A DNA stretch of 64,000 bases from Amoebophrya sp. A120 (lineage: Eukaryota; Sar; Dinophyceae; Syndiniales; Amoebophryaceae), in the NCBI GenBank assembly GCA_905178155.1, contig CAJINV010000002.1, positions 8,017,224 to 8,081,223 on the forward strand, written 5' to 3'. The first letter of the stretch is position 1. Each line of letters begins with the position of its first letter. The position numbers were made by a program, and so were the translations under genes. Positions 53,330 to 64,000 of the stretch are shown piece after piece. The notes under the pieces were generated by a model. The model saw only the letters and a program-made list of their open reading frames with translations, did no database searches and was not told the origin of the DNA.

Positions 53330-54501
53330 TACTAAAGTCCTGCAACGCAGCACCGCGGCGAAGTCTCAACCCATATGATCCAGTGTTTGAAAAGTGAAAA
53401 CTTACAGAGTAGAGATTATACAGCACAGAGTGGTCCTCGTCCTGCTCCCCGCTGTCAGAAGTGGCGGTAGAGGACGCTCGTCCTTGTTATTTCGTCTCTA
53501 TCTTCTAGTCTCCGAGCAGAATAAGGATTCTTATTTTTTTTAGGCTGTTTTTAGAAAGAAGTTGTACGGAGATCATACAAGCATTAACATGCTCGCCAGC
53601 ATCCGGAAGTAACCTGCTGCAAGGGACGTGGTCGAGAGGTGAGCATTTTTCTGTTCCAAGAACTGCTCAAGTGCAACAAGAAGGCAATAAGAATGAATTC
53701 GGGCGGGCAATGTTAACCTTCGAATCGCTGGTTCCTTTCCTCGCCTCTATTTCGCATGGAGCAGACTCTTGTTGGAGGAAAGGCCTCGTGCCCTTTTGCC
53801 GGAAGAGACTGTAAGAAGTCGTACTGTTTTATTCCCTACTTTTCTAAGACATAACATGAAACACACAATCCCTTCTATCCCGATGAAATAGAGAAAGTCT
53901 CAACCCCATACCAGCAGTCTACTGTATACGAATTCTTGTACACATAAAAATACGAAACAATTTGAGATGTTCTTGTAGCGAGTTCTTTACGAAGTAAAAC
54001 CCTCAGGAGCCCGGAGCCGGATTAGAAAACAGAAATGATAGTAGACCCTACACACAAAAAGCCCCGTCGCTTTTGCAATGCACAATCACCGGAATCTGTA
54101 AGAAAGACAAAAAAGGGGAACGAAAATAAAACAAACCAATTCCAAGAAAGACCATGAGAGCACTGTCGAGCAGGTGCATAGATATGGTAGCTGGTAAGTG
54201 TTTATTATCTCCGTTCACACCGCAGTACACGGAAAAAAGAAAAACCCAGTACGAGAGATGAGAAGTCGAGCGGATGAGGGACAAAATAACAGACACAAGT
54301 ACGGCCGGAGAGTTGTCATTAGTACGGCCGTAGAGTTGGCATAGTGGCTATTTGCATACCTTGCGAGGGGGAGAATGCAAAGATCACAATTGTTCTACTT
54401 GTCATCGAAGCGGAACCGCACTGGTCAAAGACCGTCCAACATTATAGAAAAGAGATCCACGAAGATGAGTCCGTTTCCGTTTTAATAAAGTCCAGTAGAA
54501 G
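53330..54501. other. Intergenic, promoter side of the membrane protein gene
   Basis: About 1.2 kb without a supported gene. Short duplication of GTACGGCCG(G/T)AGAGTTG at about 54300-54337. Confidence 0.35.
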
Positions 54502-57500
54502 ATGTCGCGGACCCCGCAGTTCTTTCCGCCTTGTCCGCGCGGCCTTTCCGCTCTTCCGCTGCCCGGTACGTCGAAACAAGCCGCGCTCAAGGGGCGAGAA
54601 TCTAGTACAACACTGCCGTCGTTCTTCAATATTCGAGAGACGGCGAGACGACCTATTTCTACCAGTAGCGGTTCAGGTTCTCCTGCTGCTCCCAGTATGA
54701 TAATTGAGAGTTACAACTTCCGGCACCGCCTCAGTACGCGAAGTGGACGAGCCCCTCCGACCTGGCTCAGCTCGCTCTTCCTGGTGGTTTTGTTCGCCGC
54801 TTCCGGTTTATTTCTCGTGCGATTTGCACACAGTGAAGGAGATGAGCGTGTTGACCACGCAAATTACGAAAAGACTGGTGTTTTCGTCGACGAGTACGGT
54901 CGTGCAAGTACAACCACCTCGAGAGGTAGAGGTGCTGGTGGTCGACCGCGAGAAGAACAACCACCGGCCCACCCCGCCCTCCTTTCATCGCAGGATCTCG
55001 ACAGCGCCGGCACGGACGAGACGTCGGGGGAGCTGCGCGACGGTTCTGTTTTTGAAAGCGACCACTTTGATGGATTCGAAGAGGAGCTTCTGGCGATGAG
55101 AAGCCAAAATCTTTTCGTAGGAGATCATGACCCGGATGAACTCATGGCGCGCTCTTTCTTGCTAAAGACAACCTCCGAGGACGACCCCGAGCATGAACAT
55201 CTAAGGGCCTTCGAAGGTCGTCGTGGCCGCGCGTCGAATCGCGACACGACCACGATCTTTGACGGCGTAGCGCCGTTCGAAGATCTGGAGAAATTGAGAA
55301 GGTCGCAGCGGGGGCTGCAACCGATGTTGGTAAACCGGCGTCCCCCGCCGGCGACGTCCGATGGTTCTTACGCGGCTCCGACTTCTGCCTCCGGTACTAC
55401 TGCTGCGACGTCATCTTCTGCGCGGGAGGGTGGACAGTTTTCTGAGGGGGAAGGAGGGGCTAGTGCAGCTGGTGAAAATATTTCTGAGGGGGAAAAAGAA
55501 GAGATTGAACATCATGGTTCAACGGGACGACGAGGAGAGAAGAGTCCGCCACCGCCCGGTTCCGCCGAAATCCGGATTGCCGCGTTGGAGAAGCAAGTAA
55601 GCGAAGTGTTGCGGACGCAGGATGACCAGCGGAAAGCGTTGGAGCGCGTGCGGTTCGTGGGGCGGTACTTCGCCCTGCAGGCGGCGCGGGGACAGGCCAT
55701 GTGGCTGGGCACCACACGCGAGAAGGTGACCTTCGCATGCATGTGTCTGTTCGGGGGCATCTTTGCAGTGCTGGTCGGGCTGCTGCTGCCCTGCCGCCTG
55801 GTGTTCTTTCCCATCCGCATTCTGGAGCGGCGCCTGAGTCGGGAGGAGCTCCGGGCGCGCCGGCGAAGCTCCACGGTGGGAAACTCGTCCGTCACTTTAC
55901 TGGCCGCCACGGATGCGGATGAACAGGAGGCTTCCTACCTGCTTCCGTGGGACTTCGCGTATCGGGGGACGTTGTCTAGTGTGTGTCAGGTGCAAGACTC
56001 CCCGGAGGGTCTGATTTGGAAGGCGTGTCTGCTGCTCTACTGCGCGTCCGCGTTCTTGAGCCACTACACCTTCGAGGCCCACACGGCCTGGTGCCGCGAA
56101 TACGACCCGCGGCTCCCCGGACGCATCGCGCTGGAGTCGGTGCTGCGGCGACCCCAAGTGGGTACGTATGTCGAGATCCGCTCTCGCATGTTCTGGTTGG
56201 TGGCGCCCTACACGCTATTCGCGGTGGTGGCGCTCGTGCCCAGCTTTTCCTTTCTCAGATCGGCGGGTGAAGACCACGACGACCGCGACACTGTTGTAGC
56301 TAAAGTACAAGAACAACGGGCTGCGGATGGGACGACAGCAGAGGACAAAGAAGTAGAACGGGATGATCATGCTGGTGTTGAGAGTGATCAGAATGTCACT
56401 GGTGACCACAGCGATGACCGCCTAATGTCCTCTACAACTTCCTCCGACGAGTTACTGGAAGATATCTCTTCCTCTGAAGTAGAGGCGCGCACAGCAAGGA
56501 CCAGGGCCGACGTGGCTTCATCTTCTAAAGGATTCCCTTCTGGTGACCTTTCTCCGCGCACTCTGTCCAGAGAGTTGAGCAACAAGAGCCTCGATGACGG
56601 TAGTTCAGGAACAAATGAGCTTGGGCAGCTGCCCAGTGGGGAAGGCTCCGCGGACCGGGAGGGGCCCAGTAGAGTTGCGCGAGCGCGGCGCGAGTTGAAG
56701 AAGGTAACCCGTGAAGCTGCTGGCGGCGTCAAGAAGGGAATGGGGGGCAAGATGGAGCTGCTGAGGTCGAAGACGAGGCGGAAAATCAAGAAACTGACGT
56801 CGGCGGAGTTCGAAGCCCGGAACTCCTTGTCCGAGCGCACGCGTCTGCACAAACGATTTCTCGCGACCTGGCTCGTGGTGCTGCACAACATCGCCGCCCC
56901 CGCGGCCACCGCGATTTTGCTGGGGTTCGAGGCCTACCAGCTCTTCGTCGGGGAGAACGTGCCTCTCGGCTACATGTTTCGCGCCTTCGACTCTTCCGGG
57001 AAGTTTTTGTCCTGGCGCTACGACAATCTGCAGTACTACGAGAAGATGTGGTACTTCACCAAGCAGACCACCTGTCTCGACTACTCCCTGGACCCCGACG
57101 ACCCGAGCAAGCCCTTTTACAGCTGGCGCCCCGTGTTGGCCTGGCGGTGCTTTCTGGTTTGGGGAGGCACCGTGTTTGCCGCGCTCTTCGTCGTGTTGCG
57201 GTTCGTGCTCCGCTTCCGTCCCCCCAAGAAGGGCGACTTGGACCCGCGCGTTGTAGTGGAGAAGGAATCCGAGCACAGGTCCATCTTGATGAAGAAACTG
57301 TCGCGGCTGCGGGCTAATGCGCTGACGCTGCCCAGACTCGTGTTCACGACTGAAGTCATCTGCATGCTGTGCGTGTTCGGACTGCCGCTCCTTGCCGCCT
57401 GGGACCGCCTGCACATGATGGAGCGTGGAAAATTCGCGGAGGGACAGCAGATCGAGGAAGAAATTGGTTGGAGCAATGCGGCCGACATGTGGGACACGGC

Positions 57501-58639
57501 GTTGTCAATCACCAGCGTGAACACCGGTATCGCCGCGTTCGGTGTGCCCACCCGCTGTGAAAGGCTGAAAAAATGGAAGCCGTACGGTAAGGTCGATGCT
57601 CACTCTCAAACTTACCAGACCAGGTTGAACCGGTGGGACGGCGTTGTTCTTGGCGACTATCATGAGGATTGCATCAGTAAGGTTCTGACGAACGCGGATA
57701 GGGGACGGCAAACGCTGCTCAGCGCTATTCCAACGGGGATAGATGCCAGTATGTTCGACGTGCCGAGTCGCGCCGCGGTGCTGCGCTCGCTCGGTTATTT
57801 TGACGGGCATGAAGAGACGAGATCGCCGGAGCACCACGAGACTACACGCTACCAAATGTAAAAATGTCTGGGTCTGGAAGAGTCATGCTGTTTCTGCATG
57901 ACACAGCAGGTCTGGCATGGAAGCTCTAGCATCACAGGTTTCGAGAAGCTTCCGCAATGCCGAACCCGCATGACAAATCCCCCACTTTGGTGACAGAAAG
58001 TAGGCAGCTTTTGCTACCCATGCATGAGAGATTTTTGTGTGTTCTGAAATGCGCATGACAAGTTGCATTCTTCCAGACCCAGACATTTTTACATTTGATA
58101 CACGCGAGGACAGTACATCCCAGCAGAACCTCAGCGGGCAGCGAGGCGGGCAGCTTAGCAGATTTGGCGCACCAGAGACAGAACAAGCAGCGGGTGACGA
58201 CGCGGCGAGGTGGTCCCAGTACAATGCGGAAAGGAGCGCATCGCACAACCAAGAACACGGCGGCAGCAGAGCGGGTGGAGACCACGGCGGGTCCAGTTAC
58301 TATGATGGTGCCAAAGGGCAGTGGAGGTCCCCGCATAGTACCACACAGCAGTCTGAGCACGCAGAGCAGCAGTCTCAGCTGCACAGCGAGGGGCAGCGTG
58401 GCGGTGGGTCTAGAGGACTGCAGGGCCGCGCCGCATCACGACCGCCGTCGCAGCAAGAAATGAAGACCACCGACATGGCGAATAGCAGGACCGGAAGTCC
58501 TGGTGCGCCATCAGCGGGAAATAGACCGGCAGGTGGTGAGTGGTCTGGCAGTTGGAAGACGCGAATGGTGTATCACGGGGACAATTTATTATTTGGCAAC
58601 GGGGACGAGGAACAGGAAGACGGTTACGATCTAGACTAG
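54502..58639 (+). CDS. Multi-pass membrane protein, 1293 aa, two exons, unrecognised
   Basis: ATG at 54502; exon 1 ends 57849 and exon 2 is 58106-58639, joined by excision of a family-1 introner (HETTR-EDSTSQQ). About seven transmembrane segments at residues 87-107, 408-437, 503-523, 563-583, 789-815, 881-903 and 946-967. Between the first two lies a long acidic, Ser-rich region; another between the fourth and fifth has a basic end (KKVTREAAGGVKKGMG). A membrane-proximal pair of Cys (TWCREYDP; TTCLDYSLD) sits in predicted extracellular loops. The last 200 residues are Gln/Gly/Ser-rich and hydrophilic. Without splicing the protein would stop six codons into the introner. No family recognised; transporter or receptor is possible but not shown. 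Confidence 0.75.
57850..58098 (+). mobile_element. Introner, family 1 (249 bp)
   Basis: TACACGC at 57843-57849 and 58099-58105, a 7-bp exact duplication. Ends AAATGTAAAAATGTCTGGG then TCTGGAAGA and its mirror image at the right. Excision restores frame. Confidence 0.93.
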
Positions 58640-59588
58640 AAATAGTGCGCCGAAGAATTTATAAAAATACGCACCGACAACTGCAAGAAGTAGAACTAGA
58701 ACTGGAAGTCATTGCTCACCTAGATGCCGCAGCTGTAGTGATGATGGTCCGCTTTTCTGAAGAACACATTTCCCCCGCTGTTTTTTGCGCTACTTTTGTG
58801 AAAAACGCATTTGTTTTCCCCAGACTAGCAGAAAGAAACAAAGTGTTTACGACATGAGATAATTTCGGACAAAAATATTAAGCAGGCCAATACTGCGATG
58901 ACGGTTTTTTTGTTCGACCAGATCCTCGCTCTGCAAGTCCGATATAAGAAAGAACGTCAAGACCACGTGGACGGCCTTTGAAAATTCATAATTCTATTCT
59001 GCAAGCCATCTGCGGGATGATGATGCGTTTGTATCTGCGGGGTGATGAAGATGGCGAGGATCCTCCAGAGAAAGTGCTCGTCATGTAATACCTCGTGTAC
59101 TTGTGGATGTCAATGCTGCCAGCACGGCTTGGCTTGGAAGAGAGGCAACAAAGAGCAACCGACGAGAGTGGCAACACTGTCTCTCAGCACAATAAACACC
59201 GACATCGAAGGAAATTTGTGGCGATTGATTTTTGTTGAGGCATAATCCGAAGTACGTATGTCTGCCGAGGTTCCTGTCATTCTCCTGAGTCGACGTGTGG
59301 TGCTGGGCAAAATGAAATGAAGCTGTCGTAAACCGGGAGAGTCGAAATATGCGGAACGAAAGGAGGCTTTCCGACTTTACTGAGTGTGCAGCAGGGCCCG
59401 CTGCCGGTATAAAAGTTTTCATGTGCTGCCGGTGCCGCATCTTCGGTCGTGTTCAAGATGGTGGCGCCGCGATGCTTGTGATTTCGCCATATTCATCTGC
59501 GAGCGTCTTGCTCTGACTTACAGTGTTCTGCTTTCTACATGAACTGTACTTAGCTGTGGACGAGTGGGAAAAGATATAGCGCAAAATC
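58640..59588. other. Intergenic upstream of the RCC1-repeat gene
   Basis: About 0.95 kb, short frames only, no recognised element. Confidence 0.35.
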
Positions 59589-62500
59589 ATGCTTCCCGGT
59601 TCTCTGCCACCTCCCCCGCGGCGCACGAGCGGGACCATGGTGGGCGCCTTGGGGAACCGCCGGCGCAGCAATGAGATCATGGAAATGATCGAAAATACGC
59701 TGTGCAAAAGTATCGTACTCGTATAAATGCAGGTCTTGCATTACAAATTTCTTTGTCAAGGCAAATCAGCATTACAAATTTTATTTCTCATGCTGAGAAA
59801 ATTTGTAATGCATTTATACGAGTGCGATACTTTTGCAGTTCATAGAAAATGAGCAACAGCAATCCACACTACGGAAGAAGGTGCGGCAAGTCGACCCGTG
59901 GGATAACGATTTGGTGCAGATTTGCACCAGTAACTTCATTTCTACATGCAACAACGTTGATATCCACAAAAATAAGGACGACACTGTGTGGAGGGTCTCC
60001 TCTGCGGGAGCTCCGGGAGGTGCAGGTTCCTCACCGTCAACAGGTGGTAAAAATCAGGCTAAGAAGCTGGAAGTCCATCAAAAATCGGAGACGAAAATGA
60101 AGCACGAACAGCAAATGCTGAACAACAAACTTGGGTCTACGCCAACGGCTTCATCCCCAGGGGCGAACGCAAGTTTGTCGTCCCCGAGCGGTAAAACTGC
60201 TGCTGCAGTTGGTCACCACCAGCAGCAGTTCCTTGCCTCGTCGCCCGCAAATCCGAGCGCGCCGCCGGGAGCGGGTTCATCCCGAGAAATAAATGCACCG
60301 GGCCCACTACATCACCAGCAGCAGCCGTTACTCGTGCTGCCTTGCGGGTTGCGAGATTTTTACACGATCCAGCTGAAGAAGAGGCCCAAGCACAAGGTGA
60401 TGATCAGTGTGCGCACCACCGTGGAGACGGTACTGATTCGGCCGAACGAGATCCAGTTTCCGGTGCATGAAAGTTGTACCGCGAGCAAGGAAAAAGCATC
60501 CTCAAGGCACCAGAAGATGGTGAGTGAGGGCGAGAAGAGCAGTGGTAGGGGTGCTGATCATTTTGATCTCCACCGTGGGCCGCAGCAACCAGCTTCGCCA
60601 CGACTCAGGGGCAGTGGAAGTGGAACGTGTACAAGTCCCAGCGGCGCAAATAACCAGCAGTCGCTCCTGTCCCCGCGTTCGGTGTCCAGTCTGGTCTCGC
60701 AGTTTTCAGCATCGTCCCAGGCCAGTTGTAATGGCGACGAGGAAGTAGAGCGAGAGGACTACGCGACGAGCCCCTGCGTGAAGAACATCGAGATGAAGGC
60801 CCACCACGACGAGGGCATCACCGCAGAGCACCAGCACCGTTACAACAACTCCACCCAGCAAGTGAAGGAACTAGATTTAGCTTGGAGCCAGCCACGGCAG
60901 CTGACGGTGGACGCTTTTTACGTCGATATTGGCACGAAACAGCTAAGAAAATGCATGTATCTGGTCTGGGTCTGGAAAAATGCAAGGCTTGTCGTGCTCG
61001 GCCAGCATGACCCTCGAGTCTAGCACGCACATTTTTAACCAATAACGCCAATATTCTGTCATGTAGGAATGCAGTGTGACATGCAGAAGAGGCAACACCT
61101 CCTTCTAGTCGGAACTCAAAAAATTGTCGTGCTTGAGCGTCAATCTCAATTGACGCGTCCTCATGAATGATTGTTTACCCCGCATCACAAGTTTCCAGGC
61201 CGAAAACCTACTCATTTGCACGTGATAACAGCTGAACCTGCTCCACTACATTTCGAGTAAGGATCCGGCTTTTGACGCGGTTTCCTTTCAAATCACCATC
61301 CACGTGGCCGACCGCGAGGGCGGGAGTCTGATCGCCTTTGGCAGCCACTTTTCCGCTAACGCGAATCAAGGTGGTCCTAATGCGAGCGGCGCGGGGGGAG
61401 TTGTAAACGCTTTATCATCTTCCTCCGTGGGAGGCAAAAACACTGCTTCTAGCGCGGCAACGGTTTACCCCGTGGTTTCTGTCTCCACCTCTGCGGGGAA
61501 GAAAAAGCTACGCACGTTCGATGCGAGCCTACTGCCGCAGCAGCAAGCAGCGGCTACGAATAATTCCGGCGCGGCGGCTACACAACAAGGGCAACTAGTA
61601 CAGCAGGGAGTTTTCTTAACCGGCGTTGACACGAAAGATCCTTTGTCCGCAACTTCTCCACGGAAGGCCTTTGGTCCTCGCAGCCAGATGAACCAGCAAG
61701 CTGCACCGAGAATCCCGGAGTTTCACCCCTTCGCCGGCTCCAACGTTCCGCGCACGTTGGTGCACATCGCCTCTGGACCGAAGCACAGCGTCTGCTGTTG
61801 CAACGCTGGCGGGGTGCACTCCTTCGGGTTGTTGGCCCTGAACGAGAAAGGTGCCGCCTCTGGTGCGGTTCCTGCCGCCGGCGCAACCGGACCCGCGGGC
61901 GCGGTCGTGAAGGCGGGCGCACACTCCAACTCGCTGGAAGCGAACCTGCAGAACTGCGCGCTGAAGCTCGGCCGGTTCATCCCGTCCGCGCGGGAGATCG
62001 CGGAAAACAGCAACGTGGAGCAAGCGAGCAGCAACATCGTGGCGCAGCTCGGGCCGGTCCTGAGTTTGGCGCACGCCGCGGTCATCGAGGTGAGCTGCGG
62101 GATCAGCCACTCTCTGGCGCTCGACAGCAGCGGGATCGCCTATTTTTTCGGCGACATGATGGCGGCGCCGGCCGTGGCGGCGCAGCAGGGAAGTGGAGTG
62201 GTAAAGATTTTTTCCCCGGTCGTCGGCACAAAATCAGCCCACTCGACGTCTTCACCACCCGGGGCGGGTGGGAGGAACTTCAAGAGTGGACCGCAAGAAC
62301 ATAAGGCCAGCAGCCCGCTGATGCTGAAAGATGCAGCTTCTCCGAAGAAGATGAAAGGGGGTCGCGCAGCAGTTCGTGCGGGTGGAGCAGGCGGAATTAT
62401 GAGGGGAAAAAGTACTAGCCCGCCGGCCGAGCATGATCGTCCGACAAGAAGATCACAGCAGGATCATATGACCAACCCGCTGTTGACCACGAAGGCGGAT

Positions 62501-64000
62501 GAAACATGGAGGAGTTCGCCAACGTCGCGAGCAACAAATCTTGACAAAAATGGCACGAGCAGTAAAACAAGCAGATCAAAATCTGCAAGCAAGCAAAAAG
62601 ACCCGGCTGTCCACCCGAGGAAGCCCTTGCAGTCGTGGTCCAAAGTGTCGCAGGCGCAGCCGATTCAGGGCCTTGGGCCCGAGGCGCTGGTCCGCCGGGT
62701 TGCCTGCGGCGGGCAAAGCTGCGCCTTGATTGTGCAGCAGGCGAACACGAATGAGACCGCGCTCTTCACATGGGGAAAGGGGAGCTCCGGGATCTTGGGG
62801 CACGGAAATTACGACGACGTGTTCGTGCCGAGGCGGGTGCAGCTGAATCATCTGGCGAGCAAGACAAGCGTGACATCATCCAACGGTGGTAGCTTTTCCG
62901 GAATGAGTCATGGAACGACGGCGCACCAGAAGACGTGTTCTAAGCAGAAGTCTGGTTCAAAATCGAAATTGCACGCAGGAGGAGCTGCTGCACCTTCAAC
63001 GACGATTCCAGGCGAACAAAAACAACAAGCAGGGCGACAGGAAATTATTACACCGGCTGCTCAACACATCAACTTCTCGGTGTCTCAAGTGGCGTGCGGT
63101 CGCGCGCACATGCTGGTATCTGTGATGGGAAGCAGGACCACTAGCATCACGACAAACGGCAGTAGTGATGGCGGGGTTCATCTTCGTGTTGCGACGAGTG
63201 CTGAACAACTACAGCCTGGATCATTTGAGCAGGATAGCAGTTTTGTGCTTTCCTGCGGGCATCCGGACGACGGACGGTTGGGGCGGAGTAGCGGAAAATC
63301 CAACCTGCTGCTGCCTATGGATTGCAAATATGTCTGGGTCTGGAAGATTCCAACACTTGTCATGCAGTTTTTCCAAGCTCCGCCAAGGCTGGAATGCAGG
63401 ACATAGCATCACAGGTTCTGCAGCTCCTTGGTGATGCCTATTCTGCATGAGAAATGCCCTCTCAGCATGGCCAGAAATGGGGACCTTTTGCAAGTCGCAC
63501 AGCACAGATTTTTGTATGATCCGCAACACGCATGATAAGTTCGCATTCTTCCAGACCCAGACATTTTTGCAGTTGATACTGCCGATCGAAGAGCCAATCA
63601 AGAGTAGCAGCAGTTGTCAGGAAGGGAACAATGGTAAAGATCGTGATCATGATCTTCATAGGGCGGGTGGAACAAAGGTAACGAAAACTACTACTTCATC
63701 TGCAGACGACGATGGTGATCTGCTTATCGACGTGGAGCAAGCCGGGGGAAATCAAGATCATGTCCACTTTGGTGGCAGGCGGGCGAAAGAAATGAATAAA
63801 CAGCAAGTAGTGTTGAAACGGCAAGAGCCCCCGTCGTCTCAGACGATCTTCGCCCGCTACCTGGCCACCGGGGGCGCGCACAGTGGCTTCATCGAGAAGT
63901 CCCTTTCCGTGTACACGTGGGGGTGCAACCGGTTCGGCCAGCTGGGGCTCGGGTACGCGGGCGGTTTTTACCAGGAGAAGCCGCGGAAGGTGCGGTTCTT
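59589..64000 (+). CDS. RCC1-repeat protein, 3' end beyond the window
   Basis: ATG at 59589 (MLPGSLPPPPRR). Exon 1 ends near 59702 (MEMIENTL), then introners at 59703, 60945 and 63316 separate the rest. The N-terminal part has low-complexity Gln/Ser stretches around a block LPCGLRDFYTIQLKKRPKHK and VDAFYVDIGTKQLN. From about 61740, RCC1-type units appear: VHIASGPKHSVCC; VSCGISHSLALDSSG; VACGGQSCALI then LFTWGKGSSGILGHG; VACGRAHMLVS; and at the window end LATGGAHSGFIEKSLSVYTW then GCNRFGQLGLG. Long insertions separate the blades. RCC1 propellers act as exchange factors or scaffolds; the chromatin GEF role cannot be claimed from this. Truncated by the window edge. Confidence 0.82.
59703..59835 (+). 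mobile_element. Introner, family 5 (about 133 bp), nearly all palindrome
   Basis: Left end TGCAAAAGTATCGTACTCGT, right end complement TGCAAAAGTATCGCACTCGT; the 29-bp ends differ at one site. The centre has further mirrored GCATTACAAAT words. Removing it joins IENTL to QFIENEQQ in frame. A duplication is not clear because the palindrome hides it. Confidence 0.8.
60945..61226 (+). mobile_element. Introner, family 1, degenerate (282 bp)
   Basis: AACAGCT at 60938-60944 and 61227-61233. Left end ATCTGGTCTGGGTCTGGAAA; right end eroded to TTTGCACGTGAT. Excision gives DIGTKQ-LNLLHYIS in frame. Confidence 0.82.
63316..63578 (+). mobile_element. Introner, family 1 (263 bp)
   Basis: CTGCC at 63311-63315 and 63579-63583. 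Ends GCAAATATGTCTGGGTCTGG then AAGA, and the mirror image at the right. Excision gives SNLLLP-IEEPIKSS in frame. Confidence 0.92.

Overview
The window is nuclear DNA of a protist. It has spliced genes with GT-AG introns, Rab2, BRF1, SRPK, DNAJA and SWEET homologues, and no bacterial operon signals. Two features point to an alveolate of the dinoflagellate lineage, most likely a syndinian parasite such as Amoebophrya: all genes lie in two long one-strand runs, and many introns are inverted-repeat insertions (introners) flanked by target-site duplications with non-GT-AG borders. This assignment is an inference from architecture, not from a marker gene. Exon borders were worked out by hand and may be off by a base or two.

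Layout. 1-1.4 kb: an array of 35-nt hairpins, an orphan introner end and a pyrimidine tract. 1.4-21.3 kb, all on the minus strand: a secreted or anchored unknown protein, Rab2, a kelch-repeat protein, two paralogous membrane-anchored pepsin-like proteins (the second has lost the first catalytic Asp), the TFIIIB subunit BRF1, and a frameshifted DUF1800 fragment. 21.3-31.8 kb: a strand-switch region of minisatellites holding an 8.1-kb tyrosine-recombinase retrotransposon with split direct repeats (A1...B1A2...B2), itself flanked by 348-bp direct repeats. 33-64 kb, all on the plus strand: an SR-protein kinase, a farnesylated-type DnaJ (DNAJA), an unrecognised large protein, a SWEET sugar transporter, a multi-pass membrane protein, and an RCC1-repeat protein that runs off the end.

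The most striking content is the set of 14 introners of at least five terminal-inverted-repeat families in six genes. In most, removing the element plus one copy of a 4-7 bp duplication restores the reading frame exactly. In SRPK it also restores strongly conserved kinase motifs, which is independent evidence of splicing. In none of the clear cases does any splice register allowed by the duplication give GT-AG or GC-AG. DNAJA, SWEET, BRF1 and most Rab2 and kelch introns are ordinary GT-AG, so two kinds of intron coexist. The retrotransposon's gag and RT genes also appear to be intron-split, which is unusual for an element copied through RNA.
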